This document shows positions 18,216-26,349 of a DNA stretch of 37,003 bases, piece after piece (positions within the stretch are counted from its first letter, which is position 1; the number at the start of each line of letters is the position of its first letter). Made by a program: the position numbers and the translations under genes. The stretch is from a virus, in the IMG/VR virus record IMGVR_UViG_3300030390_001078, positions 1 through 37,003 of that record. One strand, given 5' to 3'. The notes under the pieces were generated by a model, which did no database searches, had not been told where the DNA came from, and saw nothing but the letters and a program-made list of their open reading frames with translations.

Positions 18216-18248
18216 GGCTACAGGTCAAGCGATCTGTGGTCTTTTTTT
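18216..18248 (+). terminator. Terminator of the plus-strand late operon
   Basis: GGCTACAG (18216-18223) pairs with CTGTGGTC (18234-18241), eight pairs including two G-U, followed by seven T. It ends just before the minus-strand RNR stop at 18264. The two operons therefore read into each other slightly, and each has its own stop signal. Confidence 0.75.
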
Positions 18249-18263
18249 ATAAAAAACATGCAC

Positions 18264-20276
18264 TTATGCAGATATATCTACGATTTCGCACGAATCTCCA
18301 CTACACGCCATAGTACTCATGCCAGTAGTGGTATCTTCTAGCTCATACTCAGATAATTTACTCCAATCTATGCGCTCTGGCATCTTTGCAAGCAATTCAT
18401 CATAGGTATCTTTTGAGACATCTGTGTAAGGAGCTTGCTGATAGATATGCTCACTGAACGGTAGGAAGCTCACGCCTGACATCTCATCAAAATGCTTATA
18501 GACGTATGCCCCTACTTCGAGCCATTCATCCGTTTTCACATTAATCGTGACACTAGGTTTATGTTCGCACCAATGTCTCTGATACATTAGCCACATATCT
18601 AACTGCTCGATAGCACTCATGTCTTTTGTACAGACAGAGCCTTCAGGTGATTTTACTGGGAAGCTGAAAACTGTAGTTTTGTCTGGCTTCTGCATCTCTG
18701 GCTCTGACGGTATGCCTTGGTCTATCATAAACTGAGTCATAGGGTCTTTATTATCCCCACGAACAGTGCGGATATAATAGGGAGAATGCCGCGCATGAAT
18801 CCCGCTGGCGCATGATACCAATTGTGAAACGCTTCCACTTGGCTTGACACAAGAAATAGCAGCCGACTGCGGTATACCTAGCCGTTCAGCCCATAACTTA
18901 TTTGTATCCACCGCGACCTGTTTTAGATGCTCAAGGGTTTGTGCTAGTCCATCATTTGCTAAGGTCATTAAGGGGTTGTCCATGATACCTGTGAGAGAGA
19001 CTCCAAGAAGCCTTTCTTCAGCCGTGTTATTCTCCCATACCTTTCGCAAGTACGGGAATTTAACAAACGTAGACTGAATAGTACCCAATATTGTAGCTAG
19101 GCGTACTTTATTACTTAAAGTTTCAATCGTGTCGGTAGCCCTGACTACGCACTCTGTTAAATTACAAAACTGTCCCCCAGTACCTGGGATGGGGTTTCCA
19201 GTTTTTTCATCTATTCTTGGACCGCGTAAAATGATCTCGCTGCAAGGATTTGTTCCAAAGTCATAGTTAGCGTTACGCCTTCCATTCTTAGCCGCTTGGG
19301 TTTTAGCCGCCTGTCGATTGAATATACCTCGCTCACCGGAATTGCTTGCAATTAATGAGGTCCATTCCCGTATGAACGACAGAGCATCTGGCTTTTTAGT
19401 ATAAGCAGTAGAGTTGTTGGCTAAGGCGCGGTAACCGTGTCGTTTGATGCCCTTTGCCTCATCATCCCACCACTCACCAGATTTGGCATGGCGCATCTGA
19501 TCATCTGATAGATTAGACAGAGAGATCATTGCTGATCTACGGACACCTCCAACCACTACTACTTCCCCGACCTTGCACATTATATCATGGCATTCGAGGC
19601 TTGATAGCTGACGCTCTTGAGCGCCTTTGAATGTAGTGACTGCGAAATTAAACAGATCAATCAAAGGCGCTGGGCCTGATGCCCTGCCTCCAAAGGTCTT
19701 CAACTTAGCACCCGCTGGGCGAACTTTACTCACATCCCACTTTGGTATTTCACCAGCCCAGAGTAACGCTAACAAAGTCCTGAATGCTTTGGCCCAACCC
19801 TCTTTGCTGTCCTGAACAACAACAACCGTATCAGTCCACATGAGTTTAGGTACTTCAGGCAAGTTGTTAATGAATTGACGCTCTACACTAAAACCAACCC
19901 CCGTGCCACACAGCAGAATAAACATGGCCTCATCAAATGCTCTTGGGCTATCCACAGGCAAGTAGCTACAGTTGTACATGCATGTATTGTCACGGTCAGC
20001 CGCTGGGCCAGCCGTCATGAGTGACCTCATAGAAGGCATAACTTCTAAACCTAGAATTGCATCTCGAATTTCTATTTCCAAGTCACCTAGTGTATCGTGC
20101 CAATCTTTGGAATCCTTAGACCACATCCAATTAGGCAGAGCTTGATGTACGATGTTAAGCATATACCGCTCAACAGTTTCACCCCAGTTTTCACGGCGAT
20201 TTTCATTATCTAACCAACGGGCATAACGGCTTGTGGCGATAAAAGTTTGGTAGTCAGTTGGTAGATAGTTGCTCAT
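18264..20276 (-). CDS. nrdJ: Class II (B12-dependent) ribonucleotide reductase
   Basis: This 670-residue enzyme reduces ribonucleotides to deoxyribonucleotides using adenosylcobalamin, supplying replication. NPCSEI at 343-348 gives the thiyl-radical Cys345 with Glu347 and Asn343. Cys103 (MYNCSYL) and Cys371 (QFCNLTE) are the likely reducing pair. Cys658 and Cys663 (CSGDSC) form the C-terminal CX4C shuttle. The layout matches the monomeric Lactobacillus leichmannii type (about 739 residues) but is shorter. The host must provide B12 and thioredoxin. It is the last gene of the minus-strand operon. Class II RNR is frequent in marine podoviruses. Confidence 0.93.
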   Translation of the reverse strand: MSNYLPTDYQTFIATSRYARWLDNENRRENWGETVERYMLNIVHQALPNWMWSKDSKDWHDTLGDLEIEIRDAILGLEVMPSMRSLMTAGPAADRDNTCMYNCSYLPVDSPRAFDEAMFILLCGTGVGFSVERQFINNLPEVPKLMWTDTVVVVQDSKEGWAKAFRTLLALLWAGEIPKWDVSKVRPAGAKLKTFGGRASGPAPLIDLFNFAVTTFKGAQERQLSSLECHDIMCKVGEVVVVGGVRRSAMISLSNLSDDQMRHAKSGEWWDDEAKGIKRHGYRALANNSTAYTKKPDALSFIREWTSLIASNSGERGIFNRQAAKTQAAKNGRRNANYDFGTNPCSEIILRGPRIDEKTGNPIPGTGGQFCNLTECVVRATDTIETLSNKVRLATILGTIQSTFVKFPYLRKVWENNTAEERLLGVSLTGIMDNPLMTLANDGLAQTLEHLKQVAVDTNKLWAERLGIPQSAAISCVKPSGSVSQLVSCASGIHARHSPYYIRTVRGDNKDPMTQFMIDQGIPSEPEMQKPDKTTVFSFPVKSPEGSVCTKDMSAIEQLDMWLMYQRHWCEHKPSVTINVKTDEWLEVGAYVYKHFDEMSGVSFLPFSEHIYQQAPYTDVSKDTYDELLAKMPERIDWSKLSEYELEDTTTGMSTMACSGDSCEIVDISA

Positions 20277-20296
20277 GTATAAGGCTTTCTATTAAT

Positions 20297-21196
20297 TTAT
20301 TGGTTATCTTGTTTTTGTATTCGTTCACCTATCCAGCGCATAACTGGAACTGCCATGCTGTTCCCCAGAGCCTTGTAGCGTGGGCCAGCAGGGCAATCGG
20401 GAGGGTCTTTGTTACGCCAAGAAATTTGGGTGTAATTATCAGGGAAGCCTTGCAGACGTTCACACTCTATGGGGGTAAGGCGGCGTACAGAGTTTTTACC
20501 CTTAACAACGAGATCAGTAGCGTCCTTGTAGTCTCTAGCCTTCAGTGCGCTTGCGGAGCCGTCACAGGAGTAGTCTCCAAAGCCGCGCATTCTCGCAGTG
20601 CAGACTCCAGTATCATCGGCAGCACTTTTAACCTTCTTTCGGCACGGCGCAGAATCCCCAGACACGCTTTCGAACTCAAAAAGAACTTCTGCTGCACTTC
20701 TCCACTCTCCAAGACATCCGATAACGAACAAACGGCGGCGTCTTTGTGGTATTCCGAAGTATTGAGCGTCCAGCACTCTCCATGAAAACCCATACCCGAT
20801 TTGCCCCAACGCTGAGAGGAAGGTTCCAAAATCTTTTCCTCCGTTAGATGACAAGACGCCAGGGACGTTTTCCCAGACAAGCCACTTGGGTTTAAGTTGT
20901 TCAGCCATTGCAAGATAGGTGAGCATGAGATTGCCTCTGGGGTCTGCAAGCCCTTTGCGAAGCCCTGCGATTGAGAAGCTTTGGCAGGGGGTTCCCCCAA
21001 CGAGAAGGTCAATTGTGTGGGCATTCCATTCCTTAAAGTTATTCATGTCCCCATAGTTTGGGACGTCTGGATAATGATGGGCTAAGACCTCACTAGGGAA
21101 TTTATCAATTTCACTGACAAACTGAGCTTCCCAATCCAAAGGTTTCCAAGCAACAGATGCAGCTTCCACTCCACTGCAAACGCTTCCAAATCTCAT
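20297..21196 (-). CDS. DNA (cytosine-5) methyltransferase
   Basis: This 299-residue protein has all the core C5-MTase motifs: I FGSVCSGVEAASVAW (3-17), IV GGTPCQSFS (67-75, catalytic Cys71), VI WENVPGV (108-114), VIII QRRRRLFVIG (151-160), IX RRLTPIECERLQGFPDNY and X YKALGNSMAVPV near the end. The target-recognition region between VIII and IX is short, so the specificity cannot be read. The ATG follows the MazG stop directly. No partner endonuclease of a restriction system is next to it, so protection of phage DNA from host restriction is the likely role. Confidence 0.93.
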   Translation of the reverse strand: MRFGSVCSGVEAASVAWKPLDWEAQFVSEIDKFPSEVLAHHYPDVPNYGDMNNFKEWNAHTIDLLVGGTPCQSFSIAGLRKGLADPRGNLMLTYLAMAEQLKPKWLVWENVPGVLSSNGGKDFGTFLSALGQIGYGFSWRVLDAQYFGIPQRRRRLFVIGCLGEWRSAAEVLFEFESVSGDSAPCRKKVKSAADDTGVCTARMRGFGDYSCDGSASALKARDYKDATDLVVKGKNSVRRLTPIECERLQGFPDNYTQISWRNKDPPDCPAGPRYKALGNSMAVPVMRWIGERIQKQDNQ

Positions 21197-21523
21197 TTAT
21201 CTATTATCGCCAGAACCGCCGAGAACCCCACGGGCCATCCGACTGTTTACTTTATCCAAGTTGCGCTGGGCCACCACTTCAAGGCCAACGCCGATATCAG
21301 TACATAGAGCCGCAAGGTCCCAAAGTAAGTCACCTGCTTCGTCAGCAATAGCTTCAAGATGTTCAGGCAAAAAGATGCCATTGTTGTCCCGCATAATCTT
21401 ATGAATCTTACCTGCGATCTCTCCTGCCTCTGAGAAGAGGCCTATTGCGGGGTAGATAATCGCATCAGACCTGAGATAGATGGCAGTTTTACCTGCTTGG
21501 GTCTGGTAGTCTTGCATATTCAT
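21197..21523 (-). CDS. MazG-like nucleotide pyrophosphohydrolase
   Basis: This 108-residue protein has the all-alpha NTP pyrophosphatase metal motif: EAGE at 32-35 and, after a helix, EAGD at 62-65 (ExxE...ExxD). It is preceded by YPAIGLFSEAGEIAGKIHK and followed by WDLAALCTDIGVGLEVVAQR. The family hydrolyses (d)NTPs to monophosphates. Phage MazG is thought to lower damaged or excess nucleotides, or possibly host alarmones. The C-terminus RMARGVLGGSGDNR is conserved in phage members. It overlaps the upstream gene as ATGA and sits beside the methyltransferase and RNR, which suits a nucleotide-pool role. Confidence 0.85.
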   Translation of the reverse strand: MNMQDYQTQAGKTAIYLRSDAIIYPAIGLFSEAGEIAGKIHKIMRDNNGIFLPEHLEAIADEAGDLLWDLAALCTDIGVGLEVVAQRNLDKVNSRMARGVLGGSGDNR

Positions 21524-21810
21524 AGGTCAACCTCGATTTGTTTAATTAAGCGATCTAGGTAATAGCGGCACTTTCTCAGGTCAGTCAGGCTACCCTCAAC
21601 GGATGTGTGCTTGTATGGAAAACGCCACAAATACTTGAACGAGTTTTGCCAACAGTAGGCCGCGTGGGGGAGCATCTGAGTACCCTCGGCCATTGCTGCC
21701 ATCGCATCGATACACTCAATAGAACTGCTATTATAATGAGGCGGCTGATTTACCTGGTCAGGAGCCGATTGCGCTTTTTCCAGCGGCGGAATTTCACCCC
21801 ACTTAGCCAT
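21520..21810 (-). CDS. DUF3310 protein (T7 gp1.7-like nucleotide kinase family)
   Basis: This 96-residue protein carries the family signature: VNQPPHYNSSSIECIDAMAA at 20-39, a Gln-Asn-Ser-Phe-Lys-Tyr-Leu-Trp-Arg segment, and a final LTDLRKCRYYLDRLIKQIE helix. The family includes T7 gp1.7, a dGMP/dTMP kinase lacking a P-loop; whether this member is active is unknown. Its position in front of MazG supports a nucleotide-metabolism role. The start overlaps the upstream stop by one base. Confidence 0.78.
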   Translation of the reverse strand: MAKWGEIPPLEKAQSAPDQVNQPPHYNSSSIECIDAMAAMAEGTQMLPHAAYCWQNSFKYLWRFPYKHTSVEGSLTDLRKCRYYLDRLIKQIEVDL

Positions 21811-22175
21811 CAGTGCAACTTCTTTCCGTTAAAGAGAACTACTTTGCTGCCGTTCTTCTTTTCAGTAATTTTATCAACAAGATCATCATCTGGTTCAAAT
21901 TCTATTGAAAACCCACTATCATCGTCTTCCCAATCGCCATCATCTATAACGCTGCGAAGAGCATGTATCTCACTTAGAAAATAACCCTCTTTAGCAAACG
22001 AGTCTGGCTCAGTCTTGAGTTTGGATATGAGACCTTCTAAAACATTTTCGAAGTATTCCCGTTGATCTTCGGCCATTGTGCTAGAGAGATTACATTCTGC
22101 TTCTATGTCTATTCCACCAGTATCTTGATCAATGGTCAGTACGAACTTCACCGTATTGGTTGCAATCTTAGTCAT
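21810..22175 (-). CDS. Acidic hypothetical protein
   Basis: This 121-residue protein is strongly acidic in its second half (DDGDWEDDDSGFSIEFEPDDD), with a beta-rich N-terminus (TVKFVLTIDQDTGGIDIEAE). I recognise no family. It overlaps the nuclease upstream by four bases and the DUF3310 gene downstream by one, so it is clearly part of the operon. The acidic face could suit a DNA-mimic or an interaction partner of a DNA enzyme, but this is speculation. Confidence 0.65.
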   Translation of the reverse strand: MTKIATNTVKFVLTIDQDTGGIDIEAECNLSSTMAEDQREYFENVLEGLISKLKTEPDSFAKEGYFLSEIHALRSVIDDGDWEDDDSGFSIEFEPDDDLVDKITEKKNGSKVVLFNGKKLH

Positions 22176-22528
22176 GTGTCACCTCTAGTTGTCAGTTTAA
22201 AAAAATGTTCTGCGTCCACCACGGCAAGAGGCTTCTTGCGGTCACCTTTAATGATGACCAAAGGCTCTGATCCCTTGGGAGAATTAGCTGCGGCCTGTTC
22301 CATGATCTTGTAAAAGGCGAAGGATTTGTGGGCCTTACATTCTACGGAGTATGGAAAGAGGCGTCTGGCGGCAGGGGACAATTGAACGTCCTCACCGCCA
22401 GCGCCCATAGAGGTGCTTTTGACATCATCGGGGAGAAGTGCAGTGGGATGGAGAGCTAGTATTTGATCCCTAGTCCACTGCTGATGTTTGCGCCCCTTAG
22501 CCTTACCGCTGGCTGTAGTTATCCCCAC
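22172..22528 (-). CDS. PD-(D/E)XK-like phage endonuclease
   Basis: This 118-residue protein has GAGGEDVQLSPAARRLFPYS followed by VECKAHKSF, placing acidic residues at 46-47 and the E-x-K core at Glu63-Lys65. Glu77 sits in a following helix (MEQAAANS) and a final strand pair reads PLVIIKGDRKKPLAVVD. This pattern is shared by small nucleases in many T7-like and cyanophage replication modules. It probably resolves branched DNA or degrades host DNA. It overlaps the RecE-like exonuclease by 10 bases, which suggests joint action in recombination. Confidence 0.72.
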   Translation of the reverse strand: MGITTASGKAKGRKHQQWTRDQILALHPTALLPDDVKSTSMGAGGEDVQLSPAARRLFPYSVECKAHKSFAFYKIMEQAAANSPKGSEPLVIIKGDRKKPLAVVDAEHFFKLTTRGDT

Positions 22529-23289
22529 TTCGGCTTCTCAAGAATTGTATAATCGCCCCAGCCTGTGCCAAAATCTTCTTTGGAATTTGCTTCAGCCATT
22601 ACAGCCAGGGTGCGGTGCATATGTTCAGTAGCCCACTCCATAGCTTCTGGTCCTAAGACATGCAGATGAGAGACATACGGAGCGGATTTCTCACAGGCAA
22701 TGAAGTTAAATTCTTCAATGTCTAAGCCAGCCAACTTACAGACGTAAACGTAGAAGGCACCTTGGATGAAGTACGCATATTTTGAGCATTCTGAGGCAAA
22801 GCCTTTCGGGCTGGCGTCTTGAGTACTCTTAACATCATAGACCGTCTGTTGAGACTCAATCATCAAATCTGGGCGGCATTTTAACAGGAGTCCTGAGATA
22901 GGGTCTTCAGCAAAGATACTAACTTCGTTTCTACGGTCCTTATGCCTCAGTGCGTCCTTACACGTAGGGTTGTCTAAGGCTCCCTTAGCAATGCGATTAG
23001 CTACATTATACTCGACCTCTGTGAGGAGTACCTGATCCGCTGTAAGCTCTTCTTTCATGGACTTGAAAGCTGCACTGGCCTTTGTCTTAGGGCCTTTTAT
23101 AACAAGGTCTCTGTCTTCTTCGAGCAAGAGGCTGTGGATTGCAGTTCCCATTGTAAAAGCGGCTGTTTGAGACCTCTTCTCACCCTTCCAATGAGCCAGA
23201 GATTTCTTATAAACAGCTTTTACTGCGGAGGAAGATATACCATCCGTTGAATGGTACATCTCATTACTCATACCTTCCAGAATACGCAT
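22519..23289 (-). CDS. RecE/ExoVIII-like PD-(D/E)XK exonuclease
   Basis: This 256-residue protein has the nuclease core CRPDLMI (138-144, Asp141), VYDVKST (150-156, Asp152 and Lys154) and the helix YFIQGAFYVY with Gln176 and Tyr180. This is the RecE C-terminal/Cas4-like exonuclease pattern. The N-terminus (MSNEMYHSTDGISSSAVKA) also matches that family. It would resect dsDNA ends for recombination or replication. The start overlaps the stop of the SSB-like gene by one base. A separate RecT annealase was not recognised; the SSB-like neighbour could fill that role. Confidence 0.82.
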   Translation of the reverse strand: MRILEGMSNEMYHSTDGISSSAVKAVYKKSLAHWKGEKRSQTAAFTMGTAIHSLLLEEDRDLVIKGPKTKASAAFKSMKEELTADQVLLTEVEYNVANRIAKGALDNPTCKDALRHKDRRNEVSIFAEDPISGLLLKCRPDLMIESQQTVYDVKSTQDASPKGFASECSKYAYFIQGAFYVYVCKLAGLDIEEFNFIACEKSAPYVSHLHVLGPEAMEWATEHMHRTLAVMAEANSKEDFGTGWGDYTILEKPKWG

Positions 23290-24128
23290 TAAACGAAATC
23301 CGAGTCGAAAACATCCACCGACTCTAAGGCAGCTACAGCGAGGTCTTCCGTAGCCTCATCAGACTTCCCGCGCATAGAACTTTTGTATAGCTCTTCAATC
23401 TTCTTATTTTCATCTAGGACCAAACCTAAAACGTGATTTATACTATCAACAATAACTTGGTCCACTTCCAATTTGTTACTGTATTGAGGAGCAAAACGCA
23501 TAATATAGTACTTTTTCTGATACGAATTTGTTACAGTCTGTTTGGACAGTATGCTTTCGAAGTCCCAGATTTCCATCTTTTGAGGCATCTTACTAACTAC
23601 ATCGTCATAAAATTTTCCGTAGTTTTTACGCTTGCCGCTGAATATACAGGGATGATTTTCATAAGTTACTTCCCGACCATCAGGCGTCTTACCTGTGTAG
23701 GAAACTAGACCTCGAACAACGCGGTATTTTTCCTTACCCGAATGGGCTGCACGTTGATCGTCAGTCAAAGCCCATAAATCATCATAGTCAGGTAAACTAC
23801 ACCTGACCCCGCCTAATTGATCTCTAGCTTCTGAACGCATATTTTTTACCAGGAGTGACTTATTAGCTAATTCGTTATCTACCCAATGTTGCCATTGGAC
23901 ATGACTACTCAATGCTCTAAATCTCACATTTTCTGTGGCATAAGCATTGTCTTGGCAATTACCTGCCTTGCCCATTTTTAAATAGAATGCACCCATAGGA
24001 CCATTCTCACCATCATAATTCATTTGTAGACTAGGGATGCTAGGCCCTGCGGAGGTTGAACCTGAACCCAACGCCTCTGCCATTTCAGCTAGAGTATATC
24101 CATTTTCTTGTAGCATTAGTTCCGTCAT
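23289..24128 (-). CDS. Putative single-stranded DNA-binding protein
   Basis: This 279-residue protein sits between the DNA polymerase and the exonuclease, the place of T7 gp2.5. It ends in an acidic tail finishing ESVDVFDSDFV, reminiscent of SSB tips that recruit polymerase and helicase. The body is mixed alpha/beta with beta-rich stretches (YRVVRGLVSYTGKTPDGREV, KKYYIMRFAPQY), compatible with an OB fold. No signature is decisive, and it might instead be a strand annealase paired with the RecE-like exonuclease. Confidence 0.6.
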   Translation of the reverse strand: MTELMLQENGYTLAEMAEALGSGSTSAGPSIPSLQMNYDGENGPMGAFYLKMGKAGNCQDNAYATENVRFRALSSHVQWQHWVDNELANKSLLVKNMRSEARDQLGGVRCSLPDYDDLWALTDDQRAAHSGKEKYRVVRGLVSYTGKTPDGREVTYENHPCIFSGKRKNYGKFYDDVVSKMPQKMEIWDFESILSKQTVTNSYQKKYYIMRFAPQYSNKLEVDQVIVDSINHVLGLVLDENKKIEELYKSSMRGKSDEATEDLAVAALESVDVFDSDFV

Positions 24129-24180
24129 TAAGAAATATCCTTCTTGTGGACTTTCAGTATATCGTAGTTAAGTGGCGTAA

Positions 24181-26349
24181 TCAAGCATATTCCTCTTGGT
24201 CTAGCCAGTTTATACCTCCTGAAATCTCAATGTCTAATGGAACTACTAGTTTGTAATTAAACAGCTTTTCAGATTCCTCACCTACCTTGGTCATAGCCTC
24301 TGTTAAAATACTTTTAACTTGCTCTATTTCATCAGGATGAGTGTCTACAACGATACTATCGTGGACAGTTAAGATAAGCTTGGAGCGTAGATTATGAGCC
24401 TTAAATAACCTAAATGCGCGGATACAAGCTAGCTGAACAAGGTCGGCACTGAAGCCCTGCACTGGGTAGTTAAGTATTTGAGTAGCATTCGTGACGCGCT
24501 GGTTGCGAGTGCGCTCTACGTTAGGCCAAAAGTACTGGCGTCCTGACGGGGTCTGCACAGTCCCATCCTTCAGAGTGCCGTCCATCAGAGATTTGTGCCA
24601 GCCATGAATACCCTCATAGATATCGTAGAAGCCATCAAGATACGCAGCGATGTGAGGTGGATGTCCAAAGGAAGTCCCGCCAAAAAGGGGGAGAAACGAA
24701 AATGCCTTCGCTCGTTGTCTCGCATCCTTTGATACTTCGGTAGTACTGCATTGATTTATTATTGAGGCAGTCTGCCTGTGAATATCTTTACCGTCTAAAA
24801 TGTCAGATATGCCTTGGCTATCCCTAGACAGTTCGCAAGCCGTGCGAAATTCCAGCCCAGAATAATCACTCTCAATTATTTTCCCGTTTTCAAATCGACT
24901 GACTATACAAGCCCTAACAGGAAAACCTCTCTTAGGCATGTTCTGGAGGTTAAGTGTAATACCACCGCCTGAAGACAACCGACCTGTGGCTGCAACACAC
25001 TGATTGAAGTTAGCGTGAAGAAAGCCAGTTGCTCTAGTACCTCTCTGAATGCCAGCGCAAAAGCTGTCCAGGTATACAGTTACGGCTTTGAGCCTCGACA
25101 TCTTAGTCAGAAACTCAACAGCTTGCAGATTACCTTTGGCCTCTGCCCTTTTGATCAGTTCAAGAATTGTACCTTTATCGGTCTTAAATCCGTTAGCACT
25201 GGCATCATTTGGGCTTTTAGGTGACATCCTGAGTCCCGCTGATACTTCTGTACTGATATATAATGCACCAGCACCATCACAGACGGCACACTTTGTACGG
25301 TTTTTATAGGCTTCTCCGGTAGTGCGGTACTTCTTACCGAGCTTAGTTTTAGTAACCACTTTGTATTTCTGAATACTACCAGCGCCTCTACAGTCAGGGC
25401 ATTGAGAGGCTTGTGTACGCATCACGATGCTTGTGGAAGCTCTAACGGCGTCTGCAAATTGAGCATTGGACATAAAGGGAGGTCTCAGAGACTTACCCGC
25501 TGCATTTGTACCAATGTTAAACGCCTGAATGTGAGCTTCTCGGTTAGTGACATCACGCGAGTATATAACCTTGGTCATATCTCTACCTGAGTTGATGTTT
25601 ATAGGAGTGTCACCCATTACCAGTTCAATAATGCGAGATAGATCGTCCGTTAGTTGCTCCTTCTCAGCCCTAAATTTAAGCTCCACTAGGTTTAAGGCTT
25701 CAGTGTCTATCTTTACGCCATTCATTTCAATCTCACACAAGAACAGCATCATCTCCATCATGAAGGGGATAACTGTCTTTAGTGAGGTGTTGTGTTCACG
25801 ATCTAAAGCTTTGCGCTGGGCTAAGAACAGTTCCCCAGTAGCTTTAACATCAGCTTCTGCGTACTCCAGAACCACATCCAAAGGCATTTTTTCGAACCCA
25901 ATTCCACTATGGAAAAGCTCATCAACAAGGTCTGACTTCTTCAGGCTCTTAGTGGCATTACGAAGGCAACTCTCTTTCAGGCTTAACGGTCTGCGTTGGC
26001 CCTTAGATAATAGATATTCCACGATCATTGTGTCATAGATAAAGGGTGGTAACTTAAACCCCATCTCCATCAGCCACTCAGTGTCGAACTTAGCGTTGTG
26101 CATGATGCAGCCGTAAGCTTGAGCGAGATGATCCTCTAGCCTTTGTATCGGATCACAACCCTCATATTCAGTATGGTTCCACACATCTGCATGTACTAGA
26201 TCAACCGTGTCCTTACCCAGCCAGCCATAGTGACCAGACACGCACTTGTTTAAGGGGTTCTTGGGGGAGTTATCGATACGGCCTTCGATATGATCAACAG
26301 TTGTCTCTAAATCTAAAACTAACCACTTCTTGCCAGCATCAAACTCCAT
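24181..26349 (-). CDS. Family A DNA polymerase with DnaJ-like zinc insertion
   Basis: This 722-residue replicative polymerase has a 3'-5' exonuclease: DLETT (13-17), NAKFDTEWL (85-93) and YAEADVKATG (163-172). The polymerase domain has motif A SDYSGLEFR (494-502), motif B RQRAKAFSFLPLFGG (544-558) and motif C VHDS (662-665). Between them, residues 317-361 hold two CxxCxGxG motifs (Cys317/320 and Cys354/357) like the DnaJ zinc centre. This is the hallmark of HMO-2011-type phages. The position equivalent to E. coli Phe762 is Phe552, and that of Tyr766 is Phe556. The start overlaps the helicase stop by 11 bases. Confidence 0.95.
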   Translation of the reverse strand: MEFDAGKKWLVLDLETTVDHIEGRIDNSPKNPLNKCVSGHYGWLGKDTVDLVHADVWNHTEYEGCDPIQRLEDHLAQAYGCIMHNAKFDTEWLMEMGFKLPPFIYDTMIVEYLLSKGQRRPLSLKESCLRNATKSLKKSDLVDELFHSGIGFEKMPLDVVLEYAEADVKATGELFLAQRKALDREHNTSLKTVIPFMMEMMLFLCEIEMNGVKIDTEALNLVELKFRAEKEQLTDDLSRIIELVMGDTPININSGRDMTKVIYSRDVTNREAHIQAFNIGTNAAGKSLRPPFMSNAQFADAVRASTSIVMRTQASQCPDCRGAGSIQKYKVVTKTKLGKKYRTTGEAYKNRTKCAVCDGAGALYISTEVSAGLRMSPKSPNDASANGFKTDKGTILELIKRAEAKGNLQAVEFLTKMSRLKAVTVYLDSFCAGIQRGTRATGFLHANFNQCVAATGRLSSGGGITLNLQNMPKRGFPVRACIVSRFENGKIIESDYSGLEFRTACELSRDSQGISDILDGKDIHRQTASIINQCSTTEVSKDARQRAKAFSFLPLFGGTSFGHPPHIAAYLDGFYDIYEGIHGWHKSLMDGTLKDGTVQTPSGRQYFWPNVERTRNQRVTNATQILNYPVQGFSADLVQLACIRAFRLFKAHNLRSKLILTVHDSIVVDTHPDEIEQVKSILTEAMTKVGEESEKLFNYKLVVPLDIEISGGINWLDQEEYA

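Noticed and set aside
20258-20785. Plus-strand frame of 175 codons over the RNR/methyltransferase junction
   Set aside because: It is antisense to the C-terminal part of the complete, motif-rich methyltransferase and has no start signal or family pattern.
20542-21024. Second minus-strand frame of 160 codons in the methyltransferase region
   Set aside because: It is another frame inside the gene that carries all conserved C5-methyltransferase motifs.
25547-26038. Plus-strand frame of 163 codons
   Set aside because: It lies antisense inside the DNA polymerase, whose exonuclease and insertion motifs occupy this stretch.
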